Shown here piece after piece: positions 1 through 8,546 of a DNA stretch of 64,000 bases. The notes below the pieces were generated by a model. That model did no database searches. It was not told the origin of the DNA and saw nothing but the letters and a program-made list of their open reading frames with translations. Positions within the stretch are counted from its first letter, which is position 1. Each line of letters starts with the position of its first letter. The position numbers and the translations under genes are program-made. The stretch is from Cryomorphaceae bacterium (GTDB lineage: Bacteria > Bacteroidota > Bacteroidia > Flavobacteriales_D > Crocinitomicaceae): positions 1-64,000 of the forward strand of contig JAIXXP010000005.1 in the NCBI GenBank assembly GCA_027490665.1. Reading direction: 5' to 3'.

Positions 1-9
1 AAAAATAAT

Positions 10-585
10 ATGGCAATCAATTTACAAAAAGGTCAGAAAATTGACATAGGACTCAACAAAATGAGCGTTGGCCTCGGATGGACACCAAATGAAGGTACTG
101 GTTTCGATTTTGATCTAGATGCATCAGCATTTATGATCAATGGTGATAGATTAATTCCTGCGGAATCTTACTTTATTTTTTATGGAAATACAGATTCTCC
201 AGATGGGGCACTTCATCACACTGGCGATGATCCAACTGGCGGTAATAGTGATGATGGAGATGATGAAACAATAGAAGTTGATTTATCAAAAGTTGAAGAT
301 TCAATTAATGAAATTCTTTTCGTAGTTACAATCCATGAAGCTATATCTAGAAAACAAAATTATGGCCAAGTGAGAGATTCATATATTAGAATAGTTGATG
401 ATTCAAACGGCCAAGAAGTTGCTAAATACGAATTAGGAGAAGACTTCTCAATAGAAACAGCCGTTGAATTTGGTAGACTCTACAGACGAGATGGAAAATG
501 GAAATTTGAAGCGTCTGGAATTGGCTACAATGAAGATTTAGCTTTTTTCCTAGCTAAATATTACAAAGGTCAAATTATCAAATAA
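10..585 (+). CDS. terD: TerD family stress protein (first copy)
   Basis: This 191-residue protein is a full-length TerD-domain protein, a cytoplasmic calcium-binding family associated with resistance to tellurite, phage and other envelope stress. The N-terminus MAINLQKGQ is typical. The FDLDA-type acidic motif lies near residues 33-38, the second acidic loop rich in G and D (GDD...DDGDDE) near 72-86, and the conserved LYRRDGKWKF-like end near 157-166. Both acidic stretches are the expected metal ligands. It is the first gene of a same-strand series that continues to TerC at 8121, and the gap to the next TerD copy is only 11 bases. The window starts 9 bases upstream, so earlier operon genes and the promoter are not visible. 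Family assignment is firm; the substrate stress is unknown. Confidence 0.93.
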   Translation: MAINLQKGQKIDIGLNKMSVGLGWTPNEGTGFDFDLDASAFMINGDRLIPAESYFIFYGNTDSPDGALHHTGDDPTGGNSDDGDDETIEVDLSKVEDSINEILFVVTIHEAISRKQNYGQVRDSYIRIVDDSNGQEVAKYELGEDFSIETAVEFGRLYRRDGKWKFEASGIGYNEDLAFFLAKYYKGQIIK

Positions 586-596
586 TATAATTAAAA

Positions 597-1271
597 ATGG
601 CTATTAACCTACAAAAAGGTCAAACAATTGACCTGCGTAAAAATGATAAAGGAGAGACAATTTATGACCTCTCAAGTGTAACCATAGGTCTAGGTTGGGA
701 TGTCCGACAAAAACAATCGAGCCTATTGGGTAAATTATTTGGCGGAGGAAAAGAGGAAGAATATGACTTGGACGCTATTGCATTTTTATTAGATGCAAAC
801 GGCAAAGTTGCTAATCTTGGTAGAACTGTCCAAGCACAAAATGGAAGACAAATAAATTTATACGAAGGAGATGTAATTTACTTTAATTCCATGACGCATC
901 CATCAGGTCATATCTGGCTAACCGGGGACAACAGAACAGGCGCTGGTGATGGTGATGATGAACAAATCATAGTAAAACTAGATTCTCTTGACGAAAAATA
1001 TCAAAAAATACTGTTCATCGTCTCAATCTATCAAGGCAAAGCAAACAATCAACATTTTGGAATGGTTGAAAATGCCTTCATTAGAGCAGTAGATGCTAAA
1101 GGAAAAGAAATAACAAAATACAGCTTATCAGGAGATGAAACACTAAATGGCATGTGTAGCATGATATTCTCTGAGGCCTATAGAAAGGATGGAGGTTGGA
1201 AATTTCGAGCAATTGGCGAGCCTCAGCAATCTGACAATTTTGTTGAAATCCTTAAGAAATATATCAATTAA
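597..1271 (+). CDS. terD: TerD family stress protein (second copy)
   Basis: This 224-residue TerD paralogue starts with the same MAINLQKGQ sequence as the preceding gene. It differs by an insertion around residues 36-55 (a glycine- and lysine-rich linker before YDLDA at 56-60), and it has the second acidic loop GAGDGDDEQ near 115-123 and the conserved WKF motif near residue 200. The acidic residues needed for calcium binding are kept in both loops, so it should be active. Two adjacent TerD copies are common in Ter operons, where the proteins are thought to form a membrane-associated complex with TerC. The gene sits 11 bases after the first copy and 12 bases before the first VWA gene, which indicates one transcript. 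Confidence 0.93.
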   Translation: MAINLQKGQTIDLRKNDKGETIYDLSSVTIGLGWDVRQKQSSLLGKLFGGGKEEEYDLDAIAFLLDANGKVANLGRTVQAQNGRQINLYEGDVIYFNSMTHPSGHIWLTGDNRTGAGDGDDEQIIVKLDSLDEKYQKILFIVSIYQGKANNQHFGMVENAFIRAVDAKGKEITKYSLSGDETLNGMCSMIFSEAYRKDGGWKFRAIGEPQQSDNFVEILKKYIN

Positions 1272-1283
1272 AAATATTTAATC

Positions 1284-1922
1284 ATGAGAAGACTACCCGT
1301 ATATTTATTATTAGACACATCAGGCTCAATGAGCGGAGAACCTATTGAGGCTGTTAAAAACGGCGTCCAGGTCATGATAAGTTCACTGCGTCAAAATCCA
1401 CAAGCAATTGAAACTGCATTTTTAAGTGTAATTACCTTTGACAGTTCTGCTAGACAAATCATTCCACTCACAGATTTATCTTCATTCCAAATGCTTGATA
1501 TTAAAGCAACGGGAACCACGGCCCTTGGGGATGCACTTAAAGTTGTGAGTAATTGTATAGATTCTGAAGTGGCCACAACTACGGCAGAAACTAAAGGTGA
1601 TTGGAAACCTCTAGTTTTTATAATGACTGATGGGATTCCGACCGATGACTGGCAAAGTGGATTAAATGAATTCAAAAAACGAAAAACTGCTTTCACTGTA
1701 GCTTGCGCAGCCGGTTCCGGAGCTGATTCTAGTGTGTTAAAGCAGATAACAGAAAATGTTGTTAGTCTTGATACCGCGGATAGTCAAAGTATTTCTAAAT
1801 TCTTTGCATGGGTAACGGCTTCCATAGGGGTTTCTTCTACAAAGGTAGAAGATTCCGGAAAAGAAGTTACTGGATTGAATGAACTCCCACCACCTCCATC
1901 TGAGTTAAATATAGTTGTATAA
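1284..1922 (+). CDS. terY: TerY-type VWA protein 1
   Basis: This 212-residue protein consists of one von Willebrand A domain of the TerY type. A complete MIDAS metal site is visible: DTSGS at 11-15, the threonine region TGTT at 76-79 and TDG at 115-117. Its opening MRRLPVY-LLDTSGSM is nearly repeated in the two VWA genes downstream, so the three arose by tandem duplication. In Ter systems TerY acts with a PP2C phosphatase and a kinase (the TerY-P triad), and both partners are encoded downstream here. It lacks the C-terminal zinc domain found on the third copy. The C-terminus ends in a proline-rich PPPPSE segment shared with copy 2. Confidence 0.92.
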   Translation: MRRLPVYLLLDTSGSMSGEPIEAVKNGVQVMISSLRQNPQAIETAFLSVITFDSSARQIIPLTDLSSFQMLDIKATGTTALGDALKVVSNCIDSEVATTTAETKGDWKPLVFIMTDGIPTDDWQSGLNEFKKRKTAFTVACAAGSGADSSVLKQITENVVSLDTADSQSISKFFAWVTASIGVSSTKVEDSGKEVTGLNELPPPPSELNIVV

Positions 1923-1932
1923 GCTTGATATC

Positions 1933-2379
1933 ATGAATAGTAGTTTCGAAGAACAGATAAAAAAGAAGACGGATAGTGAATTAACCGAGATCTTTATAAA
2001 CGAATCAAATTATCAGAAAGAGTTTATTGAATTAGTTAAAATTGAGATAATTAACAGGAACTTACCAATTGATTCTATTATTGAATTAAGAAAAAAGAAT
2101 AATCAAATAATTGAAGAAACACTTTCTCAAGGTGAGCAAGGAAGCCCTGTCTGGATTGCTATTGGTTTTATTGCCCCAATTGTCGTTGGGCCTATATCAA
2201 CTTTTGGCGGGATATTTTCAATTTTTCTTGGCCATTCTTATGCCTATTCTAAAAAGAAGAAAAATGAAAAAGAATTTTTTGTTTATAACGAATCAACAAG
2301 GAAGTATGGACGCTACATGTTCTTTATTTACTCATCAATCATTGTTTTTGAATTGATTAGAAACTTTTTTCTTAAATAA
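1933..2379 (+). CDS. Small membrane protein within the Ter operon
   Basis: This protein of about 148 residues has no family I can name. The first ATG in frame (1933) is preferred over an upstream TTG at 1915 that would overlap the VWA gene. The first 75 residues are charged and probably helical and cytoplasmic. They are followed by a long hydrophobic stretch (about residues 73-105), a lysine-rich KKKKNEKE segment and a second hydrophobic segment near the C-terminus, so two or three membrane spans are likely. It lies between two VWA paralogues with short gaps (10 and 4 bases), which suggests it is co-expressed with them and may anchor them to the membrane. That role is inference from position only. 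Confidence 0.75.
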   Translation: MNSSFEEQIKKKTDSELTEIFINESNYQKEFIELVKIEIINRNLPIDSIIELRKKNNQIIEETLSQGEQGSPVWIAIGFIAPIVVGPISTFGGIFSIFLGHSYAYSKKKKNEKEFFVYNESTRKYGRYMFFIYSSIIVFELIRNFFLK

Positions 2380-2383
2380 ATAC

Positions 2384-3019
2384 ATGAGAAGATTACCCGT
2401 TTATTTTCTTTTAGATACTTCAGGCTCCATGAATGGAGAGCCTATTCAGGCATTAAACAATGCCTTGAGTGGGATGATTAACACATTGCGTTCAGATGCA
2501 CAAGCCTCAGAAAGTCTTTGGATAAGTGTTATAACTTTTGACAGGGAAGTGAATGAAATTTCACCTCTAACTGAATTACCTTCTTTTCAGTTAGCTGAAA
2601 TTGTATGTCCTCGCAGCGGGCCTACTAATACAGGAAAAGCTTTAGAACTTTTGTTTGATAAAGTAAAAAATGAAGTAAAAATTGGATCACCCACTCAAAA
2701 AGGAGACTGGAGACCTCTATTATTTATTTTCACTGACGGCAAACCATCTGATCCACAACTTTATTCTGAAATGATTCCAAAGATAAAATCATTGAATTTC
2801 GGATCAATCGTTGGTTGTGCAGCAGGATCGTTAGCTGACCACTCTAAACTTCAAGAACTTGCAGAAACAGTGGTTCATTTAGACACCGCTGATAGTTCAA
2901 CTTTAAAGCAGTTTTTCAAATGGGTTTCAGATACAATTGAACAGGGTAACAAAAGTATGGGTACCGTGGATACTGTTTCATTACCCGCACCGCCATCTGA
3001 AGTACATTTAGTAATATGA
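2384..3019 (+). CDS. terY: TerY-type VWA protein 2
   Basis: This 211-residue VWA protein is a close paralogue of the genes at 1284 and 3273. The MIDAS motif DTSGS is at 11-15, the TNTG segment at 81-84 supplies the likely threonine ligand, and TDGKPSD lies at 117-123. The domain ends in a PAPPSE tail similar to that of copy 1. Its stop codon overlaps the start of the next gene (ATGA at 3016-3019), so translation is probably coupled to that small membrane protein. The expected role is metal-dependent protein-protein interaction in the Ter phosphorylation module. Confidence 0.92.
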   Translation: MRRLPVYFLLDTSGSMNGEPIQALNNALSGMINTLRSDAQASESLWISVITFDREVNEISPLTELPSFQLAEIVCPRSGPTNTGKALELLFDKVKNEVKIGSPTQKGDWRPLLFIFTDGKPSDPQLYSEMIPKIKSLNFGSIVGCAAGSLADHSKLQELAETVVHLDTADSSTLKQFFKWVSDTIEQGNKSMGTVDTVSLPAPPSEVHLVI

Positions 3020-3264
3020 TGTTTTTACCAATCGTAGCAAATATCTTTATTCTAGGTTTATTCCTATACTCTAAACTTTTACCACATAAGGACAAACTCA
3101 ATCAGAAATATAAAGGAATATTTACTTTTTTTCAACGTGCATTTTCTCCAGCACTTAATTTCTTGAGTAGATTTTTCAAGCCGGTTCAGGTTGGTGTTGG
3201 CTTATCAATAGACATGACTCAAATAATCCTACTAGTAATATTATTAATCATTGGCAATTTTTAA
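3016..3264 (+). CDS. YggT-like small membrane protein
   Basis: This 82-residue protein has an N-terminal hydrophobic helix, an amphipathic middle region (FQRAFSPALNFLSRFF-like, about residues 39-54) and a C-terminal hydrophobic helix. The order helix, Pro-containing amphipathic segment, short Asp-containing turn and helix resembles the YggT family of two-span membrane proteins. The resemblance is by eye and moderate. Its start overlaps the stop of the second VWA gene by four bases, and the third VWA gene begins 8 bases after it. As with the gene at 1933, a small membrane protein follows a VWA gene, so each VWA may have its own membrane partner. Confidence 0.7.
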   Translation: MMFLPIVANIFILGLFLYSKLLPHKDKLNQKYKGIFTFFQRAFSPALNFLSRFFKPVQVGVGLSIDMTQIILLVILLIIGNF

Positions 3265-3272
3265 TTAACGGC

Positions 3273-4325
3273 ATGAGAAGACTTCCTATATTTTTCCTAA
3301 TAGATATTTCTGAATCAATGGTCGGAGAACCCATTCAACAAGTTGAGGAGGGGCTTGCCACAATTATTCAATCTCTCAAAACCGATCCAAATGCAATTGA
3401 AACTGTTTGGGTCTCAATAATTGTTTTTGCGGGCCAGCCTAAAACACTTGTTCCTTTACAAGAAATAATTAGTTTTTACCCTCCAAAGTTTCCAATAGGA
3501 AGCGGAACTTCATTAAGTAAAGGTTTAGGGCATTTAATGTTTGAATTGCAAAAGAACATTGTAAAGACTACATCAAAACAAAAAGGAGATTGGAAACCGA
3601 TCGTGTTTTTATTTTCTGATGGTGTACCTACAGATGATTCAAAATCTGCCATTTCAGAATGGAAACTAAACTGGCAAAAATCAGCCAATTTAGTTGCAAT
3701 ATCTTTTGGAAACGAAACCGATACCTCACTTTTGTCACAACTCACAGATAATGTTCTTCATTTCAAGAATACAGATGCGGATTCATATAAACATTTTTTT
3801 AAATGGGTCACTGACTCTATTAAAACAAGTAGTGTTAGCGTTGAAAACAATTCTTCTGGATTCGAACTTGCAAATCTCGATGGGGAAACATTAACAAAAA
3901 TTGACCTAACGAAACATCTACCTAGCAATCAATTTATTGACAATAATTTTGTTGTTTTGGTTGGGAAGTGTCAAAATACAGAACGCCCATATTTAATAAA
4001 ATACAGAAAAGCTATTTCAACAAATCATTTTGGTGATTTAGAAATTGACACTAGAAGCTACAAACTAGTTGCAGGCTATCAAGTAGACAACACTTACTTT
4101 GAATTGTCAGATACTTCAAATAACGAATTTAAAATCAATACTGATGAGCTGATTGGTGCTCCCACATGCCCATGCTGCGGCAATCAAATTGCTTTTGCAG
4201 TATGTAATTGCGGTAAGTTACACTGTTTAGGGCAAGAAGAAATAAGCACTTGCCCATGGTGCGGAAATGAAGGGGAATATGGCTCTGGAGAAGGTGGTTT
4301 TGATGTAAATCGAACACAAGGTTAG
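3273..4325 (+). CDS. terY: TerY-type VWA protein 3 with C-terminal zinc-binding domain
   Basis: This 350-residue protein has an N-terminal VWA domain like those of the two upstream paralogues, with MIDAS elements DISES at 11-15, GSGTS at 76-80 and SDG at 115-117. It then carries an extra region of about 150 residues. The last 55 residues hold a cysteine cluster (Cys 299, 301, 302, 311, 313, 318, 327 and 330, with His 317), which matches the zinc-binding TerY-C domain. This longer form is the one normally associated with the PP2C and kinase genes, and indeed they follow directly. The third MIDAS position carries Glu (DISES instead of DTSGS), a conservative difference from the other copies. Confidence 0.9.
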   Translation: MRRLPIFFLIDISESMVGEPIQQVEEGLATIIQSLKTDPNAIETVWVSIIVFAGQPKTLVPLQEIISFYPPKFPIGSGTSLSKGLGHLMFELQKNIVKTTSKQKGDWKPIVFLFSDGVPTDDSKSAISEWKLNWQKSANLVAISFGNETDTSLLSQLTDNVLHFKNTDADSYKHFFKWVTDSIKTSSVSVENNSSGFELANLDGETLTKIDLTKHLPSNQFIDNNFVVLVGKCQNTERPYLIKYRKAISTNHFGDLEIDTRSYKLVAGYQVDNTYFELSDTSNNEFKINTDELIGAPTCPCCGNQIAFAVCNCGKLHCLGQEEISTCPWCGNEGEYGSGEGGFDVNRTQG

Positions 4326-4326
4326 C

Positions 4327-5781
4327 ATGCAAGAAGTAAAAACATATATACAATCATTGTTCTCTGCAAAAGGAATAGAGATTAAACCAAATAGATTAAA
4401 CCAATTTGAGGAGTTTGTTGCATTAGAAGATTCTTTAGCTGCAGTAAAACACATATTTGAAAATCAAAATAGCCTGATGAATAAATGGAAACTAAAAAAT
4501 AGAATTTCTGATATTCTTTCACTACAAATTGTAATACCAAACGGCACAATTGGCAAAAATTATTCAGGTCATATTGATTTTGAAAAACTCAATTTATCAG
4601 ACTTGATTTTTGAACAATTTGAAGGCTTAGAAGAAATCGGTTTATACTTTAACAAAACCAATGATTGCATTGAAGGAATACCAAGCCTGAGTGGTGATTT
4701 GAAATTTACTCTATTATTTAAAGTTAATGGTGAGGATGAAAATGAAGAATTGAATAAAAAAGTAATTCAATTAATAGTTAATCCTGATCCAAAATCCCTT
4801 TGGAAAGATATTCCAAGTGATCCAACAGATCAATTCTGGAAAGAAGATGATGTTTCTATCTCCGATAAAATTGGTGAAAAAAATATTGTTATCTCCTCTA
4901 AAAGAGGTCGTTCACATAAAAATGTTGGGTCATTTAGGGATGATGATTTTGCTTATGCACATTTTACCAAAACTGGATGGTCAATAGTGGCCGTCTCAGA
5001 TGGCGCAGGAAGTTATTCTCTTTCTAGGGTTGGATCACAAATAGCTTGTAATGCTGTGATTGATTTCTTTGAAAACCACGCCGATTCAGAAAAATCTAAA
5101 GAATTTGAGGATAAAATTATTTCTTATAATGAAACAGGAGAGCAGTCTATATTGAAGGAAATAGAAGTGCTAGCTAAACAAAATCTATACAGAGCCACGG
5201 TTTTTGTGCATAACAAGATTAAGGCCGATGCAGAAGAAACATTTAACACTCATCCTGAATTATTCAACAATCCTAAAGCGAAAAGTTACTTGGACTATTA
5301 TCATGCTACTTTCATCTTTGCTCTCTTCAAGAAATATGAATTCGGGTATGTCATTCTTACTTTTGGTGTCGGCGATTGTCCGATAGCAGTGATGAATATA
5401 GAACAAACAGAAACAACATTACTCAATTGGCTTGACGTTGGTGAATTTGGAGGTGGAACTCGATTTATTACACAATCAGACATATTTCATAGTACAGAAC
5501 ACCCAATGGCTACAAGATTTAATTTCACAATTGTTCAAGACTTCTCTTATTTATTTTTAATGACCGATGGAATTTACGATCCTAAATTCGTCGTTGAAGC
5601 TAACCTAGAAAAATCTGAAAAATGGTTGGAATTCATGGAGGATTTAAAAGGAAAAAATGAAGATCATGTCGCTGTTGAATTTAATCCAGAAAATACACAA
5701 ATTGCAGATCAACTTTCTAATTGGATGGACTTTTGGAGCCAAGGCAACCACGATGATAGAACACTTGCAATTGTATATTAA
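4327..5781 (+). CDS. PP2C-type Ser/Thr phosphatase of the Ter module
   Basis: The C-terminal part of this 484-residue protein is a PP2C phosphatase domain. Visible motifs are RGRSHKNVG-x-x-RDD at 193-206, DGAGS at 225-229, GVGD at 347-350, TDG at 413-415 and HDDRTLA near 475-481, which together supply the metal-binding aspartates. The first 185 residues are a separate region. Residues about 65-155 look like an all-beta, perhaps immunoglobulin-like, domain (a pattern of hydrophobic strands ending in IQLIVNPDP). The gene starts 1 base after the VWA-3 stop and is followed after 9 bases by the kinase gene. In the TerY-P triad the phosphatase and kinase are thought to switch the VWA or associated proteins by phosphorylation. 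Confidence 0.9.
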   Translation: MQEVKTYIQSLFSAKGIEIKPNRLNQFEEFVALEDSLAAVKHIFENQNSLMNKWKLKNRISDILSLQIVIPNGTIGKNYSGHIDFEKLNLSDLIFEQFEGLEEIGLYFNKTNDCIEGIPSLSGDLKFTLLFKVNGEDENEELNKKVIQLIVNPDPKSLWKDIPSDPTDQFWKEDDVSISDKIGEKNIVISSKRGRSHKNVGSFRDDDFAYAHFTKTGWSIVAVSDGAGSYSLSRVGSQIACNAVIDFFENHADSEKSKEFEDKIISYNETGEQSILKEIEVLAKQNLYRATVFVHNKIKADAEETFNTHPELFNNPKAKSYLDYYHATFIFALFKKYEFGYVILTFGVGDCPIAVMNIEQTETTLLNWLDVGEFGGGTRFITQSDIFHSTEHPMATRFNFTIVQDFSYLFLMTDGIYDPKFVVEANLEKSEKWLEFMEDLKGKNEDHVAVEFNPENTQIADQLSNWMDFWSQGNHDDRTLAIVY

Positions 5782-5790
5782 ATATCAGAT

Positions 5791-7317
5791 ATGAGCACCA
5801 AAACAGTCACATCCATAATTAACATAAATAAAACATATCAATTTGTTGATAATGGAGAACCAATGCGTGGTGGCATGAAGGATGTGTATTTCAGTCCTGA
5901 CAAATCCTATGTTGTTGCATTTTATCGTGACCCTCAAGATTTTAATTCAAAAGAGCGCTTAAAAAAAATTGCTACCCAGTACTTTGATAGTTTTTTTGTT
6001 CGCGACGCTGTGAGTGGAGCATTTTATAAAGAATTATACAGCTGGCCAACGGATGTAGTCGAATTAGATAAGAAAGTTGGAATTGTGGTGCCCTGCTACA
6101 ATAAGAATTTTTTCTTTAAACAAGGATATGCCACCAATGACTTACTAAAAGGAAAAGAAAAAGAAGGGAAATGGTTTGCGAGTGCAAAATTTAGAGCCAT
6201 CCACTCCAAATCTAAATTACATGAAAGTGAATTAGGCAATTGGCTAAGCTATTTTCAAGTTTGTGTTAATATTGCAAGAGGTGTTAAAAGACTTCATGCG
6301 GCTGGTTTGGCGCATTCTGATTTGTCGTATAAGAACGTATTAATTGACCCAGTAAGTAAATCAGCAGCGATTATCGATATTGATGGTTTGGTAGTCCCTA
6401 ATTTATTCCCTCCTGATGTTATTGGTACTGCCGATTTTATTGCTCCTGAGGTTCTTGCAACAAAGCATATGGGTAAAAATGATCCTAACAGAAAATTACC
6501 CAATCGATTAACAGACCTGCATGCTTTAGCAGTTCTGATTTACATGTATTTGTTGTACAGGCATCCGCTGCGTGGAGGGAATTACTTTGGGCCAATGGAA
6601 ACAGAAAAAGAGGAAGACTTGTTAATGGGTTCTAAATCTTTATTCGTTGAACATCCGACCGATAAGAGTAATCAAAACTTCAAAAGAGAATATGGTGATA
6701 ATTTGCAAAAATTTTCACCTTGGACTGACCTAAATAAGACTCCTTACTCAATAACTGGTCCCTACTTAAAAGAATTATTTGATCAGGCTTTTGTAAAAGG
6801 CTTGCATAACCCAATTGATAGGCCAACAGCAGATGCTTGGGAACAAGCTTTAATTAAAACAAATGATTTAAAACTTCAATGTAGTAATGCTAAATGTGAT
6901 CAAAAATGGTTCATTTACAATAATACAAAAGTTACAAATTGTCCATTTTGCAATACAAAATATAATTTTTCTATACCCGTATTTGACTTCTTTTATCAAT
7001 TCAAAAAAGACGTTTGGAAACCAGAAAATCAAAGACTTGTAATTTACAATAACTCAACATTACATTTCTGGCATTCCGATAAAAATATTGTTCGCAATGA
7101 GCGTTTGACCGATGCTCAAAAGGCACGAGTCGGATACTTCTCATTTCACAACAGTAAATGGGTATTCGTTAATGAAAAATTAACTTCCTTAAAAGATGTT
7201 TCTGAGGGCAAAGACATAGCAATTGGTTCAATGGTAGAAATTACCGACGGCAAAAAACTTCTCCTTTCAAAAGAAGAAGGTGGACGAGTTGTGGTAATAT
7301 CAATAGCAAATAAATAA
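5791..7317 (+). CDS. Ser/Thr protein kinase-like protein with zinc ribbon, Ter module
   Basis: This 508-residue protein has a protein-kinase fold in residues about 20-355. The catalytic loop is HSDLSYKN at 175-182 (the HRD motif reads HSD), the metal motif reads DIDG at 196-199 instead of DFG, and the APE motif is at 218-220. A glycine-containing loop lies near 25-32. The usual VAIK lysine is not obvious, since the matching strand reads VVAFYR. Cys 364, 369, 384 and 387 form a zinc ribbon after the kinase domain. A C-terminal domain of about 100 residues follows. It is the kinase member of the TerY-PP2C-kinase triad. Activity is likely, but the odd lysine position should be kept in mind. Confidence 0.88.
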   Translation: MSTKTVTSIININKTYQFVDNGEPMRGGMKDVYFSPDKSYVVAFYRDPQDFNSKERLKKIATQYFDSFFVRDAVSGAFYKELYSWPTDVVELDKKVGIVVPCYNKNFFFKQGYATNDLLKGKEKEGKWFASAKFRAIHSKSKLHESELGNWLSYFQVCVNIARGVKRLHAAGLAHSDLSYKNVLIDPVSKSAAIIDIDGLVVPNLFPPDVIGTADFIAPEVLATKHMGKNDPNRKLPNRLTDLHALAVLIYMYLLYRHPLRGGNYFGPMETEKEEDLLMGSKSLFVEHPTDKSNQNFKREYGDNLQKFSPWTDLNKTPYSITGPYLKELFDQAFVKGLHNPIDRPTADAWEQALIKTNDLKLQCSNAKCDQKWFIYNNTKVTNCPFCNTKYNFSIPVFDFFYQFKKDVWKPENQRLVIYNNSTLHFWHSDKNIVRNERLTDAQKARVGYFSFHNSKWVFVNEKLTSLKDVSEGKDIAIGSMVEITDGKKLLLSKEEGGRVVVISIANK

Positions 7318-7341
7318 TAAATGTTAAACAATAAATAAAAT

Positions 7342-8121
7342 ATGAATATGCAAGAATTAATTCAACAAATAGTAGACAACCCAGGGGCTTCGTTAGCAAT
7401 AATTGGAAATTTAATTATCATAGAAAGCTTACTTTCTGTAGATAACGCTGCCGTTTTAGCAACAATGGTTATGGATTTACCCGAAAAACAACGTGATAAA
7501 GCCTTGAAATATGGCATAATCGGAGCCTATGTTTTCAGGGGTTTGGCAATGATTTTCGCTGCAATCCTAATTAAAATTTGGTGGTTAAAACCACTTGGAG
7601 GTCTTTATTTACTATACCTAGTATATGATTTCTGGAAAGGGAAACAGACCGAAACTACTGAAGATGATTTAATCGATAAAAAAAGTAATTGGTTATATCG
7701 AGCTACTGTTGGCTCATTGGGTAATTTCTGGGCAACAGTTGCCTTGGTTGAATTAATGGATATGGCATTTTCAATTGACAATGTATTTGCTGCAGTTGCG
7801 TTTACACCTAATATTATCTTAGTTTGTTTTGGCGTTTTTATAGGTATTCTAGCTATGCGATTCATAGCTCAATGGTTTGTAAAATTAATGGGGAAATACG
7901 CGTTCCTAGAAAACGCAGCATTCATAGTCATTGCAATTTTAGGCTTAAAACTTTCCCTCTCTTTATTCGAGCATTATTACCCTGAATCTGAATTGAGCAA
8001 ATTCCTAGGAAGTCATGCCGCAGATATTGGAATTTCAGTTTTAACAGTTGCAATATTCTTTGTTCCTATCATGACAAGTATGTTCTTTAATTTTCCAAAG
8101 AAAAGCGGAATCGAAGAATAA
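7342..8121 (+). CDS. terC: TerC family membrane protein
   Basis: This 259-residue integral membrane protein is a TerC family member with about seven hydrophobic segments. The two family signatures are visible: SVDN at 32-35 and SIDN at 144-147. Both place acidic and amide residues inside membrane helices and are thought to bind or transport metal ions (manganese export in better-studied members). TerC anchors the TerD proteins at the membrane in current models. It is the last gene of the Ter operon, 24 bases after the kinase gene, and is followed by a strong terminator. Confidence 0.93.
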   Translation: MNMQELIQQIVDNPGASLAIIGNLIIIESLLSVDNAAVLATMVMDLPEKQRDKALKYGIIGAYVFRGLAMIFAAILIKIWWLKPLGGLYLLYLVYDFWKGKQTETTEDDLIDKKSNWLYRATVGSLGNFWATVALVELMDMAFSIDNVFAAVAFTPNIILVCFGVFIGILAMRFIAQWFVKLMGKYAFLENAAFIVIAILGLKLSLSLFEHYYPESELSKFLGSHAADIGISVLTVAIFFVPIMTSMFFNFPKKSGIEE

Positions 8122-8143
8122 GATAAACCCAATTAAAGCATTA

Positions 8144-8179
8144 AGGGGAGGTTAACGCCTCCTTTTTTTTTTTTTTTTT
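8144..8179 (+). terminator. Rho-independent terminator after terC
   Basis: A GGAGG/CCTCC stem (8147-8151 with 8158-8162, extended by G-T and A-T pairs) is followed by 17 consecutive T residues. It ends the Ter transcript 22 bases after the terC stop. Confidence 0.9.
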
Positions 8180-8232
8180 AAAAAGTAATTAAGATTTCAC
8201 TTGTAATCTTACTATTAGGCTGTCTTTTAGAT

Positions 8233-8523
8233 ATGCCATATGGATATTTCATGTTAGTGAGATTGGTGGCCACTTGTACCTTCATATTCTTTTCCTACAA
8301 TTCAAAGTTAAAAGGATATGTAGGTGTTGCTTTATTTTATCTGGCGCTAGCGCTGTTATTTCAACCAGTTTTCAAAATTATGTTGGGAAGAATTATTTGG
8401 AATATCGTTGATGTAATTGTGTCCAGCATTCTAATGGTTAATCTTCTTTCAGATTTTAATTCAATTCATAAAATACCTAGATCAATAAATAAAACAATTA
8501 TTTATTTCTTGATGAATATTTAG
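8233..8523 (+). CDS. Small membrane protein, DUF6804-like
   Basis: This 96-residue protein is almost entirely hydrophobic with three likely membrane spans. Its opening MPYGYFMLVR and the NP-less LLFQPVFKI...IWNIVDV pattern recall a widespread small Bacteroidota membrane family (DUF6804), an identification made from memory. It follows the terC terminator, so it is transcribed separately, and the next gene starts 23 bases later. No function is known to me. Confidence 0.72.
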   Translation: MPYGYFMLVRLVATCTFIFFSYNSKLKGYVGVALFYLALALLFQPVFKIMLGRIIWNIVDVIVSSILMVNLLSDFNSIHKIPRSINKTIIYFLMNI

Positions 8524-8546
8524 AACCAGTTTAATTTTATGAGTAA

